Part shown: piece by piece, positions 39,220 to 47,469 of the stretch
Numbering within the stretch: the first letter of the stretch is position 1
Layout of the letters: every line of letters begins with the position of its first letter
Source of the DNA: Streptomyces sp. NBC_00483
GTDB lineage: Bacteria; Actinomycetota; Actinomycetes; Streptomycetales; Streptomycetaceae
Reading direction: 5' to 3'
Length of the DNA stretch: 64,000 nucleotides
Assembly (NCBI RefSeq): GCF_036013745.1
Contig: NZ_CP107880.1
Coordinates: 4,278,001-4,342,000 of the forward strand
The notes under the pieces: model-generated
The model's database searches: none
Seen by the model: only the letters and a program-made list of their open reading frames with translations
What the model was told of the DNA's origin: nothing
Made by a program: the position numbers and the translations under genes

Positions 39220-39478
39220 GTCCGATGCTCCTCATCACACCAACCAAACAGAACCAAACACAACAAAGCATAAGCCAACAGTGGCGTCAAGAGAAGCGGG
39301 CCGCACCGACTGCCCGCAGCGGGCTGTGCGCTTTCTGTGCTGTCTCGTGCCGTCCCGAGGGGTCAGAACGGGATCTCGATCACAATCCAACAAAGAACGT
39401 CAGCGGAACTGTTCACTTATTGAAGCCGGAGGCGTAGGTTCCGGACTGTTTCAGTTCGCGCAACGAAGCGAGATCTAC
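39220..39478. promoter_or_regulatory. gal operon/symporter divergent control region with helically phased repeats
   Basis: 39241-39280 consists of four 10-bp A/C-rich units. The first two share AACCAAACA exactly and the next two are related (AACAAAGCA, AGCCAACA). A matching CAATCCAACAAAGAAC sequence lies at 39383-39398, before the symporter promoter. A TTGACG hexamer for gal is at 39285-39290 (minus strand). A symporter promoter TTCACT (39412-39417), 17 bp, TAGGTT (39435-39440) is plausible. The pattern on the gal strand, TGTTTGGTT repeated, resembles DeoR/sugar-repressor operators. Confidence 0.55.
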
Positions 39479-41161
39479 ATGCTGTCCCCCACAACAACCC
39501 TGGCCGAGGGGCTCCGGCTGCCCACCAATGGCCTCGACTACGCGATCATGGCGATCTACTTCGTCGTGGTGCTGGGCATCGGCTTCGCCGCTCGCCGGTC
39601 CGTGAAGACCAGCCTGGACTTCTTCCTCTCCGGACGCTCCCTGCCCGCCTGGGTCACCGGTCTCGCGTTCGTCGCCGCGAACCTGGGCGCCACCGAGCTC
39701 CTCGGCATGGCGGCCAACGGGGCGCAGTACGGGCTCTACACGGTGCACTGGTACTGGATCGGCGCCATCCCCGCCATGGTCTTCCTCGGCCTGGTGATGA
39801 TGCCCTTCTACTACTCGTCGAAGGTGCGCTCGGTCCCTGAGTTCCTGCTGCACCGCTTCGGCCCCTCGTCCCACCTGCTCTCCTCGATCATCTTCGCCGT
39901 CTCCTCGGTGCTGATCGCGGGCGTCAACCTGTACGCGATGGCCCTGGTGCTCCAGGCGCTGCTCGGCTGGCCGCAGTGGCTGGCGATCGTCATCGCGGGC
40001 CTCTTCGTCCTCGCGTACATCACGATCGGCGGGCTCTCCTCGGCGATCTACAACGAGGTCCTGCAGTTCTTCGTCATCCTCGCCGCGCTCATCCCGCTGA
40101 CCATCGTCGGCCTCAAGCGCGTCGGCGGCTGGGACGGCATATCCGACTCGCTGTCCAGCTCGCACGGTGATTCGTTCATGACGGCCTGGCAGGGCACGGG
40201 CATCGGCGACGCCAACCCGCTCGGCGCCAACTGGCTGACCATCGTGCTCGGCCTCGGCTTCGTGATGAGCTTCGGCTACTGGACGACGAACTTCGCCGAG
40301 GTGCAGCGCGCGCTGTCCGCGAAGAACCTCTCCGCCGCCAAGCGCACCCCGCTGATCGCCGCGTTCCCGAAGATCCTCATCCCGATGGTCGTCGTGATCC
40401 CCGGTCTGATCGCCCTGGTCATGGAGCCGTCCATCGGCAAGTCCGCGGACGGCCTCCAGTACAACGACGCCATCCCGGTCCTCATGCGCGACCTGCTGCC
40501 CAACGGTGTCCTCGGCATCGCGGTGACGGGCCTGCTGGCCGCCTTCATGGCGGGCATGGCGGCCAACGTCTCGTCCTTCAACACGGTGTTCACCAACGAC
40601 ATCTGGGCCGCGTACATCAAGAAGGGCCAGAGCGACCGGTACTACCTCGGGACGGGTCGCGTCGTCACCGCCGTCGGCGTCGTGATCGGCATGGGCACCG
40701 CGTTCATCGCGGGCAGCTTCAGCAACATCATGAACTACCTGCAGACGCTGTTCTCGTTCTTCAACGTCCCGCTGTTCGTGGTCTTCATCATCGGCATGTT
40801 CTGGAAGCGGACGACGCCGGCGGCGGGCTTCTGGGGGCTGCTGTCCGGAACCGTGGCCGCGATGGTGAACTACTTCTACTTCTACAAGCAGGGCGTCATC
40901 GAGATCCCCTCGGACCAGGGCGCCAACTTCGTCTCCTCGATCGTCGCCTTCGTGGTCGGCGCCGTGGTGATGTTCGTGGTCACGCTCTGCACCAAGTCCA
41001 AGCCCGCCGAGGAGCTGGCCGGTCTCGTGTACGGCACGAAGTCGCCGGGCATGGAGGAGCCGCCGGCCGAGGGTGACGACGCCTGGTACCGCAAGCCGGC
41101 CCTGCTGGGCTGGGGAGCGATCGTCCTCGCCGTCATCTGCTACATCCCGTTCTCCTTCTGA
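39479..41161 (+). CDS. Sodium:solute symporter, SGLT-like, probable galactose/glucose importer
   Basis: SSS-family protein (560 aa, about 14 helices). The N-terminus LDYAIMAIYFVVVLGIGFAA, then FFLSGRSLPAWVTGLAFVAAN with GATELLGMAANGAQYGLYTVHWYWIGAIPAM, is the SGLT branch. The conserved Ser pair region of the sodium site is in the later helices (AANVSSFNTVF). Position opposite galTEK, with shared repeat elements between, argues for a sugar, most likely galactose. ATG 39479 is chosen; the frame is open upstream to 39176 without similarity. A 100-aa membrane protein gene follows after 18 bp. Confidence 0.9.
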   Translation: MLSPTTTLAEGLRLPTNGLDYAIMAIYFVVVLGIGFAARRSVKTSLDFFLSGRSLPAWVTGLAFVAANLGATELLGMAANGAQYGLYTVHWYWIGAIPAMVFLGLVMMPFYYSSKVRSVPEFLLHRFGPSSHLLSSIIFAVSSVLIAGVNLYAMALVLQALLGWPQWLAIVIAGLFVLAYITIGGLSSAIYNEVLQFFVILAALIPLTIVGLKRVGGWDGISDSLSSSHGDSFMTAWQGTGIGDANPLGANWLTIVLGLGFVMSFGYWTTNFAEVQRALSAKNLSAAKRTPLIAAFPKILIPMVVVIPGLIALVMEPSIGKSADGLQYNDAIPVLMRDLLPNGVLGIAVTGLLAAFMAGMAANVSSFNTVFTNDIWAAYIKKGQSDRYYLGTGRVVTAVGVVIGMGTAFIAGSFSNIMNYLQTLFSFFNVPLFVVFIIGMFWKRTTPAAGFWGLLSGTVAAMVNYFYFYKQGVIEIPSDQGANFVSSIVAFVVGAVVMFVVTLCTKSKPAEELAGLVYGTKSPGMEEPPAEGDDAWYRKPALLGWGAIVLAVICYIPFSF

Positions 41162-41179
41162 GGTCCGAGGTAACACGAC

Positions 41180-41482
41180 ATGAGCGACGAAATGAACCAG
41201 CACGTCGAGGAAGTGAAGGAGCTTGAGGCCAAGTCTGCGACGGCGGCCCGCCTCTTCGACGTGCGACGCATCATCGGCGGCCTCTTCGTGGTGTACGGCG
41301 TGATCGTCACGATCGCCGGCCTCACGGCGTCCGACGCCGACCTCAAGAAAGCCCAGGACATCAACATCAACCTGTGGACCGGCATCGGCATGCTGCTCCT
41401 CGGAGTGTTCTTCCTGGTCTGGATGAAGCTGCGCCCCACGGAGCCGCCGACGACGGAGGAACTGGCGGAGGCGTCCGAGTAG
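41180..41482 (+). CDS. Small two-helix membrane protein downstream of the symporter
   Basis: A 100-aa protein with a charged helical N-terminus (about 1-25), two membrane helices (about 33-50 and 66-85) and an acidic C-terminal tail. No family name is certain. It sits 18 bp after the sugar symporter and before a strong terminator, so it is in the same transcript and may be an accessory factor. Good codon use; start ATG 41180 with GAGGT upstream. Confidence 0.75.
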   Translation: MSDEMNQHVEEVKELEAKSATAARLFDVRRIIGGLFVVYGVIVTIAGLTASDADLKKAQDININLWTGIGMLLLGVFFLVWMKLRPTEPPTTEELAEASE

Positions 41483-41490
41483 CGCCACCG

Positions 41491-41537
41491 GACTGTGACG
41501 TCTGACTACGGGATTCCCGTAGTCAGACGTCACAGTC
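41491..41537. terminator. Perfect 47-bp palindrome ending the symporter operon
   Basis: Two perfectly complementary 23-bp arms flank a single central base (41514). It starts 8 bp after the stop of the small membrane protein gene. It can form an extremely stable hairpin or a cruciform and likely blocks transcription in both directions. Confidence 0.8.
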
Positions 41538-41555
41538 GGTCGCTCCAGCAACGCA

Positions 41556-41589
41556 CAAGGCCCGTTCCGCCTGAGCGGAACGGGCCTTG
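41556..41589 (-). terminator. Hairpin downstream of tRNA-Gly
   Basis: A perfect 15-bp stem with a 4-nt loop (41556-41570 and 41575-41589) lies 6 bp beyond the tRNA-Gly 3' end on the minus strand. It is probably the tRNA terminator. It is flanked by an outer inverted repeat CGCTCCAG (41541-41548 and 41595-41602) that reaches into the tRNA acceptor end. Confidence 0.75.
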
Positions 41590-41595
41590 GACTTC

Positions 41596-41668
41596 TGGAG
41601 CGCCGGGCAGGCCTTGCACCTGCATTTCCCCGCAGGAAGCGGGGCGTCTTTCCTTGGACCACCAACGC
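41596..41668 (-). tRNA. Atypical tRNA-Gly (anticodon UCC) with encoded CCA
   Basis: Reading the minus strand from 41668: acceptor GCGTTGG pairs with CCGGCGC (two G-U pairs), then a weak D arm GTCC...AGAC (three pairs plus a C-A mismatch). The anticodon stem CCCCG/CGGGG has loop CTTCCTG (anticodon TCC), with 4-nt variable loop AAAT. The T stem GCAGG/CCTGC has loop TGCAAGG, so T55 is replaced by G. Discriminator T and an encoded CCA follow. The fold is clear, but the D and T loops depart from consensus. Confidence 0.75.
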
Positions 41669-41715
41669 ATGGTCACCCGCCGCGAGTTGCGGCGACCAAC
41701 AAGATCAACTGTAGC

Positions 41716-42405
41716 TCAGGACTCGGGTTCTGGCGAGCCCACCGGGCCCGCCCGGTCCAGCAGGCCCGTGCGGGCCGCGAGTGCCGCCGCCTCCAGGCGG
41801 GAGCCGACGCCCAGCTTCATCAGGACACGCTGGACGTGCGTACGGGCCGTGGACGGGGCGATGCCCATGCCCGCCGCGATCAGCCGGGTGTCCTCGCCGT
41901 CCGCGACCCGCACCAGGACCTCGACCTCGCGCGGTGTGAGCATCTGGAGCAACCGCTGCCCCTCGTCGTCCGGTTGGGCCGCCGGGTTGAGCAACTCCGC
42001 GAACGCGCCCTGGAGCAGGGCGGGAGCCACCGCGGCCTCCCCCGCCCGCGCCTTCATGAGGGCGCGCTCGACGCCCTCTATGCGCTCGTCGTGCCGTACG
42101 TAACCGGAGGCGCCGGCGGCAAAGGCCGACGCGATACCTCTTGGCGAGGGGACGGGGCCGAGAACCACCACCGCCACCTGCGGGCGCTCGCGTTTGATGC
42201 GGATCACCGGGTCGAAGGTGCCGGGTTCCGCGGGGGTCGCCGTGCCCAGCAGGCAGACCTCCGGCGCCCGCGAGATGACCAGATCCGCCGCGCCGGCCGC
42301 AGGCGCGGCCGCCGCGAGCACCCGGTGCCCGCGCAGCTTCAGGGCCGAGGCCAACGCCTCGGCCAGCAATCGGTGGTCGTCGACCACCATCAGCCGCACT
42401 CCCAT
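41716..42405 (-). CDS. LuxR-type regulator with degenerate receiver domain
   Basis: A 229-aa protein with response-regulator architecture. The receiver retains the acidic pair D9-D10 (LMVVDDHRLLAEAL). The expected phospho-Asp position is Gly54 (EVCLLGTATPAE), and the usual Lys in GYVxKD is Arg (GASGYVRHDE). The C-terminal LuxR domain is intact (LTPREVEVLVRVADGEDTRL, APSTARTHVQRVLMKLG). It is therefore probably phosphorylation-independent. I start at ATG 42405 with GGGGGG upstream; the frame extends to 42426 (and another frame overlaps). No kinase is adjacent. A 10-bp-stem hairpin lies upstream at 42554-42584. Confidence 0.88.
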   Translation of the reverse strand: MGVRLMVVDDHRLLAEALASALKLRGHRVLAAAAPAAGAADLVISRAPEVCLLGTATPAEPGTFDPVIRIKRERPQVAVVVLGPVPSPRGIASAFAAGASGYVRHDERIEGVERALMKARAGEAAVAPALLQGAFAELLNPAAQPDDEGQRLLQMLTPREVEVLVRVADGEDTRLIAAGMGIAPSTARTHVQRVLMKLGVGSRLEAAALAARTGLLDRAGPVGSPEPES

Positions 42406-42553
42406 CGGGCCAACCCCCCAATCCACCCCGGGTGTCCCCGCGAACCCCCGGGCCCCCCAAGGACAGGCGAGCCCCCCGACTCCCCGTCCTCCTTCATCCC
42501 CCGGAAGCTACACGCTTGTTCGAGGATGCGCGCCCCCTACCGGCCAGAAGCGG

Positions 42554-42584
42554 CCCTCAATGCTGAAATCCAGTGCATTGAGGG
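42554..42584. promoter_or_regulatory. Hairpin or operator upstream of the degenerate response regulator
   Basis: CCCTCAATGC (42554-42563) and GCATTGAGGG (42575-42584) form a perfect 10-bp inverted repeat around an AT-richer 11-nt loop. It lies between the regulator gene and the 3' end of the beta-propeller gene. It may be that gene's terminator or an operator for the regulator. Confidence 0.5.
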
Positions 42585-42654
42585 ATGTTTGGGAGTACAG
42601 GAACGCAAAGCCAGCGCCAAGAAGCTTTCGCTCAGGGCGACTTCGCGACCATTT

Positions 42655-44292
42655 TCATCCGGTACCGAAACCGACCGCCGTGTACCGTTGGCCGCCGTCC
42701 GCGTAGGGTTCGCCGATCAAGGGCTGACCGAGGAACAATCTCCCCTTGGAATAGTGGAGTTCGGAATTCGATCGGCCGGGCGCCATGCCGCCGATCATGT
42801 TCCGGACGGCGGGCGTGGCCGGCGTTTCCACCAGGGTCGACTGCTTCATGGTCCCGGGGTCGATCGTCACGATCTGGCTGCCCTTCTTGGCTGCCCCCGT
42901 CTTGAACGCCAGGATGTTTCCGCCGTCCATGCGCACCGGGAAGATGTCGTGGTGGTCGCCGCCCGTGACGCGGTCGCCCGTGCGTTTCCCGGTCTCCAGG
43001 GAGTACGACACGATCTCGTTGGCCGGCCCCGATCCGCTGTCGGTCTCCTGCGACCGGGTCGCGAAATAGATCCGCCCATTTCCGACGGTGATCTTCGCGC
43101 AGCCCTCGGTCTTTCCGACCTCACAGGCGAAGTCGTACTTCTTGGCGTCGATGGAGATCTTGCTCGCGAGCCTTCCGCGGCTGTCCAGGGCGAATACGTC
43201 GGTGATGGTGCCCGCCGTGTCGGCGCCGTTTCCCACGCCGAAGACGACCGGCTTGGTGGACAGGACCTTTACGTCGGCAAGGCCCTTGGCGAGCTTGTAG
43301 GACCACCGGGGCTGGCCCGTCACCGGGTCCAGGAGCTGGACGTCGTACGTCGCGTGGCCGTACGTACCGCACTTGCGGACCGTCACCAGCTGGGCGCCGC
43401 CGTGGTAGCCGACGTCCTGGCACTCCCCGGTGTCGGGCTGCCACAGGATGTTGCCCGACTTGATGTCGAAGGCGGCGCCGCCGTCGAGACCGCCGCCCGC
43501 CGCGAGCGTGTTGCCCGAGAGGGAGAGCTCCTCGAAGATCCGCCGGTTCGAGCCCTGGCCCAGGCTCTGCGTCCAGACCTTGTGCCCCGTGTTGACGTCG
43601 AAGACCGTGATCTGGCTGCACGGCTTGTGGTCGCCGTTCGCGGGCCGCTCGCCCGCCTCGCTGACCACGGCCGCGAGCGCGTCGTCGGTGACGGTGTCCG
43701 TCCCCGCGCACGTCTGCCCCGACAGCGGGAGCGTCCAGGTCTTCCTGCCGCTCGCGGCGTCGTACCCGACGATCTGGTTCAAGCCCGCCTTGGCGTACGT
43801 CCTGTCGGTCAGCCAGGAGCCCTGGACGCTGTCCACCTGCCGCTTCGCCACCTTCGGCGCGGGCAGCCGCAGCGTCACCTTCGCCGACGGGTCGGCCGGG
43901 GCCTGCTCCGCCCCGGAACCGCCGAAGCCGTCGCCGCTCTTGTCGCCGCCGGAGCCCGTGGCGCCCACGCCGGGGTCGTCGCCCGACGTCGTGGCGTAGA
44001 GGAAGCCGCCGCCGACGATCAACGCGATGGCCACGACCGCGGCGCCTATGACGAGCGCGATCGGCGGCACCTTTTTACGGGTGGGGGGCTGCGGGTGGCC
44101 GTATGGGGACTGCTCGTACTGGGCCTGGTCGTACTGGGCCCGCTCGTACGGCTGTTGCCTCACGGGCGGGAGCGGTGTGCGCAGGGTGCCGTAACCGGGG
44201 GTGGTGTACGGCGATATGGGCGGTGGGGCGCCGAATTCGCCCTGCGGGGACGGGGGTTCGTTCGGCGGGCGGGGTGGGGGTGGCTGGGTCAT
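42655..44292 (-). CDS. Membrane-anchored PQQ-like beta-propeller protein
   Basis: A 545-aa protein. A cytoplasmic Pro/Tyr/Gln-rich N-terminal tail (about 1-75, with YERAQYDQAQYEQSPYG repeats) precedes one membrane helix (about 78-100) and a Gly/Ser-rich linker. A large extracytoplasmic domain with PQQ/BamB-type blade repeats follows (DAASGRKTWTLPL, DVNTGHKVWTQSL, DIKSGNILWQPDT, DPVTGQPRWSYKL, SLETGKRTGD). In Streptomyces such proteins often carry kinase-like N-terminal domains, but here only a Pro-rich tail is present. Start ATG 44292 has GAGG upstream; the in-frame extension to 44397 is not similar. Possible envelope sensor or scaffold. Confidence 0.8.
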   Translation of the reverse strand: MTQPPPPRPPNEPPSPQGEFGAPPPISPYTTPGYGTLRTPLPPVRQQPYERAQYDQAQYEQSPYGHPQPPTRKKVPPIALVIGAAVVAIALIVGGGFLYATTSGDDPGVGATGSGGDKSGDGFGGSGAEQAPADPSAKVTLRLPAPKVAKRQVDSVQGSWLTDRTYAKAGLNQIVGYDAASGRKTWTLPLSGQTCAGTDTVTDDALAAVVSEAGERPANGDHKPCSQITVFDVNTGHKVWTQSLGQGSNRRIFEELSLSGNTLAAGGGLDGGAAFDIKSGNILWQPDTGECQDVGYHGGAQLVTVRKCGTYGHATYDVQLLDPVTGQPRWSYKLAKGLADVKVLSTKPVVFGVGNGADTAGTITDVFALDSRGRLASKISIDAKKYDFACEVGKTEGCAKITVGNGRIYFATRSQETDSGSGPANEIVSYSLETGKRTGDRVTGGDHHDIFPVRMDGGNILAFKTGAAKKGSQIVTIDPGTMKQSTLVETPATPAVRNMIGGMAPGRSNSELHYSKGRLFLGQPLIGEPYADGGQRYTAVGFGTG

Positions 44293-44414
44293 GACCTGGG
44301 TACCTCGGGGACGTTGAGTTTCGGCAAGGCCAGTCGCCGTGGGCCGGATCGCACGTTCTCGTTCCGGCGGCCCTTTTCTATCACTCGCGCCTGTCACTCG
44401 CGGCCGACAGGCAA

Positions 44415-44452
44415 CGGGCCGATCCTTCCCCGTACCCAGGGGAGGACCGGCC
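44415..44452 (-). terminator. Imperfect hairpin after the ABC-F gene
   Basis: GGGCCG...CCTTCCCC and GGGGAGG...CGGCCC form an imperfect stem (one bulge) just downstream of the ABC-F stop on the minus strand. It is a likely terminator. Confidence 0.55.
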
Positions 44453-44466
44453 CACGAGGCGCTGGG

Positions 44467-46290
44467 TCACGCGTCCTCGGCGAGCTCCAGCCAGCGCATC
44501 TCCAACTCCTCGCGCTGCGCGACCAGATCACGCAGCTCCGCGTCGAGCTTCGCGACCTTCCCGAAGTCGGTGGCGTTGTCGGCGATCTGCGCGTGCAGCT
44601 TGGTCTCCTTCTCGGAGATCTTGTCCATCTGCCGCTCGACCTTCTGGAGTTCCTTCTTCGCGGCGCGTACATCTTTAGAAGACCCAGTGGCCGCGGAGGG
44701 CCCCACCTTCTCGGCCGCGGCCGGTGCGGCCGCGGGGGCGGGCGACGCGGCCTCGATCATCCGCTGCCTGCGCTCCAGGTACTCGTCGACGCCGCGCGGC
44801 AGCATCCGCAGGGTGGCGTCGCCGAGCAGGGCGTACGTGTTGTCGGTGGTGCGCTCCAGGAAGAACCGGTCGTGGGAGATCACGACCATCGAGCCCGGCC
44901 ATCCGTCGAGCAGGTCCTCGAGCTGGGTGAGGGTCTCGATGTCGAGGTCGTTCGTCGGCTCGTCGAGGAAGAGGACGTTCGGCTCGTCCATCAGGAGGCG
45001 CAGGATCTGAAGGCGGCGGCGTTCGCCACCGGACAGGTCGCCGACCGGCGTCCACTGCTTGTCCTTCGCGAAGCCGAACTGCTCGCACAGCTGTCCCGCG
45101 GTCATCTCGCGGCCCTTGCCGAGGTCGACGCGGTCACGGATCTGCTGGACGGCCTCCAACACCCGCAGCGTGGCGGGGAGTTCGGTCACGTCCTGCGAGA
45201 GATAGGCGAGGCGGACCGTCTTGCCGACGGCGATCTTTCCGGCGGCCGGCTGTACGTCGCCCTCGCTGCGGGCGGCCTCGTCGAGGGCGCGCAGCAGGGA
45301 CGTCTTGCCCGCGCCGTTCACACCGACCAGGCCGACGCGGTCGCCGGGGCCGAGCTGCCAGGTCAGGTGCTTGAGCAGCACCTTCGGGCCGGCCTGGACG
45401 GTGACGTCCTCGACGTCGAAGACCGTCTTGCCGAGGCGGGCGTTCGCGAACTTCATCAGCTCGCTCTTGTCACGCGGCTCCGGGACGTCCGCGATCAGCT
45501 CATTGGCCGCCTCGATGCGGTAGCGCGGCTTGGAGGTGCGGGCGGGGGCGCCGCGGCGCAGCCAGGCCAGCTCCTTGCGCATCAGGTTCTGCCGCTTGCT
45601 CTCCTCGGTCGCGGCGATCCGCTCACGCTCGGCGCGCGCGAACACGTAGTCCGAGTAGCCGCCCTCGTACTCGTAGACGTCGCCCTTCTGCACGTCCCAC
45701 ATGCGGGTGCAGACCTGGTCGAGGAACCAGCGGTCGTGCGTGACGCAGACGAGGGCGGAGCGGCGGGCCCGCAGGTGCTGGGCGAGCCAGGCGATGCCCT
45801 CGACGTCGAGGTGGTTCGTCGGCTCGTCGAGGACGATCAGGTCCTGCTCGGCGATGAGCAGCTGGGCGAGCGCGATACGGCGCCGCTCGCCGCCGGAGAG
45901 CGGGCCGATCACGGTGTCGAGTCCCTGCGGGAAGCCCGGCAGGTCGAGCCCGCCGAACAGCCCCGTGAGTACGTCGCGGATCTTGGCGCTGCCCGCCCAC
46001 TCGTGGTCGGCCATGTCGCCGATGACCTCGTGCCGGACGGTGGCCTTCGGGTCGAGCGAGTCGTGCTGGGTGAGTACGCCCAGGTGCAGGCCGCCGTTGT
46101 GGGTGACGCGTCCGGTGTCGGACTCCTCCAGCTTGGCGAGCATGCGGATGAGGGTGGTCTTGCCGTCTCCGTTGCGTCCCACGACGCCGATCCGGTCGCC
46201 TTCCTGTACGCCGAGGGAGACGCCGTCGAGGAGGGCACGGGTGCCGTAGACCTTCGAGACGTTCTCGACGTTGACCAGATTGACTGCCAT
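44467..46290 (-). CDS. ABC-F family ATPase (Uup-like)
   Basis: A soluble protein with two ABC domains and no membrane segment (607 aa). ABC-F proteins act on ribosomes (translation relief or antibiotic resistance). Domain 1: GRNGDGKTT, LSGGERRR, LIVLDEPTNHLD. An arginine-rich inter-domain linker (about 225-270, RRGAPARTSKPRYRIE) follows. Domain 2: GVNGAGKTS, LSGGERRRLQILRLL, VLFLDEPTNDLD. The C-terminal coiled coil (about 530-605) is of the Uup type, which can bind DNA. I start at ATG 46290 (MAVNLVNVEN) with GGAG 4 nt upstream; GTG 46317 is in frame but less likely. Not obviously one of the antibiotic-resistance branches. Confidence 0.93.
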   Translation of the reverse strand: MAVNLVNVENVSKVYGTRALLDGVSLGVQEGDRIGVVGRNGDGKTTLIRMLAKLEESDTGRVTHNGGLHLGVLTQHDSLDPKATVRHEVIGDMADHEWAGSAKIRDVLTGLFGGLDLPGFPQGLDTVIGPLSGGERRRIALAQLLIAEQDLIVLDEPTNHLDVEGIAWLAQHLRARRSALVCVTHDRWFLDQVCTRMWDVQKGDVYEYEGGYSDYVFARAERERIAATEESKRQNLMRKELAWLRRGAPARTSKPRYRIEAANELIADVPEPRDKSELMKFANARLGKTVFDVEDVTVQAGPKVLLKHLTWQLGPGDRVGLVGVNGAGKTSLLRALDEAARSEGDVQPAAGKIAVGKTVRLAYLSQDVTELPATLRVLEAVQQIRDRVDLGKGREMTAGQLCEQFGFAKDKQWTPVGDLSGGERRRLQILRLLMDEPNVLFLDEPTNDLDIETLTQLEDLLDGWPGSMVVISHDRFFLERTTDNTYALLGDATLRMLPRGVDEYLERRQRMIEAASPAPAAAPAAAEKVGPSAATGSSKDVRAAKKELQKVERQMDKISEKETKLHAQIADNATDFGKVAKLDAELRDLVAQREELEMRWLELAEDA

Positions 46291-46566
46291 TTCGCTCCGC
46301 TCCGGGGGGTGGGCCACGGGGGTGGGCCGGTCTTCAAGCGTAGTGGGGGTGCGGGAGTGCCTTTGCGGCGCGGGCCGCCGGGGTGCCGGTCACGGGGCGC
46401 TGCCGCGGACCTGGGCCGGTCCTACGCCGCGGGGCGCTGCCGCGGACCGCGGCCGGTCCTACGCCATGGGGCGCTGCCCCGGACCCCGGCCGGTCCCCAC
46501 GCCACGGGGCGCTGCCCCGGACCCCGCGCTGAAAGATCGGGGCTCTGCCCCGGGCCCCGTGCCGAG
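46291..46566. repeat. Intergenic tandem repeat of about 37 bp
   Basis: Between ispE and the ABC-F gene. About 3.5 direct copies of a unit starting GGGGCGCTGCCSCGGAC and ending GGTCCYACGCC run from about 46396 to 46530. They merge into a partial copy of the dispersed GGGGCTCTGCCCCGGGCCCCG element (46531-46560) beside the ispE stop. No gene is seen. Confidence 0.7.
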
Positions 46567-47469
46567 TCAGAGGAGTGTCGCGCCCGGGGCCGGGGAGGAG
46601 GCCACGCGGGCCGTGCGGCACACGCCCGCCTCCGCCAAGCCCGCGGCCACGCGTCGCGCTGAGGCCTCGTCCGCCGCGAGGAACGCCGTCGTCGGGCCCG
46701 AGCCGGAGACCAGCGCGGCCAGCGCCCCCGCCGACGTACCGGCGTCAAGCGTGTCCTTCAGGGACGGGAAGAGGGAGAGCGCCGCGGGCTGGAGGTCGTT
46801 CGTGACCGTGGCCGCGAGCGCCTCGACGTCGCCGGTGCGCAGCGCCTCCAGAAGGGCGGGCGCGGCGACGGGGTCGGGAGCGTCGGGGCTGAGGCGGTCG
46901 AACTCGCGGTAGACGGCCGGGGTCGACAGGCCGCCGTCCGCCGCCGCGAACACCCACCAGAACTCCCCGCCCACGTCGAGGAGTTCGAGCTTCTCGCCCC
47001 GCCCCGTACCGAGCGCCGCCCCGCCGACCAGGCTGAACGGCACGTCGCTGCCCAACTCGGCGCAGATGTCGAGGAGTTCCTCACGGGACGCGTTCGTGCC
47101 CCAGAGCGCGTCGCAGGCCACGAGCGCGCCCGCCGCGTCCGCGGAGCCGCCCGCCATGCCGCCGGCGACCGGGATGTCCTTGGCGATGTGGATACGGATG
47201 GTGGGTTCACCGAGGCCGTGCCGCGCCGCCAGGGCGTACGCGGCGCGCGCGGCCAGGTTCGTACGGTCCAGGGGGACCTGGCCGGAACCGGGTCCCGTGC
47301 AGGTGAGTTCGAAGGCGTCCGCCTCCGACACCGTCACCTCGTCGTAGAGGCCCACGGCCAGGAACACGTTCGCCAGGTCGTGGAAGCCGTCGGGGCGGGC
47401 GCCGCCGACCGCGAGCTGGACGTTGACCTTGGCGGGTACGCGTACGGTCACCGACGTATCCGATGTCAC
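46567..47469 (-). CDS. ispE: 4-diphosphocytidyl-2-C-methyl-D-erythritol kinase
   Basis: GHMP kinase of the MEP isoprenoid pathway (300 aa). The N-terminus [24 protein letters not shown] is the substrate-binding region with Lys/Asn. The ATP loop is [18 protein letters not shown], the [18 protein letters not shown] motif follows, and the C-terminal motif is [17 protein letters not shown] 47469 overlaps the rsmA stop (GTGA), so rsmA-ispE are coupled, a common actinobacterial arrangement. The reading frame extends upstream inside rsmA but is not used. Confidence 0.96.
   Translation of the reverse strand: MTSDTSVTVRVPAKVNVQLAVGGARPDGFHDLANVFLAVGLYDEVTVSEADAFELTCTGPGSGQVPLDRTNLAARAAYALAARHGLGEPTIRIHIAKDIPVAGGMAGGSADAAGALVACDALWGTNASREELLDICAELGSDVPFSLVGGAALGTGRGEKLELLDVGGEFWWVFAAADGGLSTPAVYREFDRLSPDAPDPVAAPALLEALRTGDVEALAATVTNDLQPAALSLFPSLKDTLDAGTSAGALAALVSGSGPTTAFLAADEASARRVAAGLAEAGVCRTARVASSPAPGATLL

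Noticed and set aside
41587..46662. 1691-codon plus-strand open frame
   Set aside because: Runs through the tRNA-Gly antisense and three well-supported minus-strand genes; codon-position shadow only.
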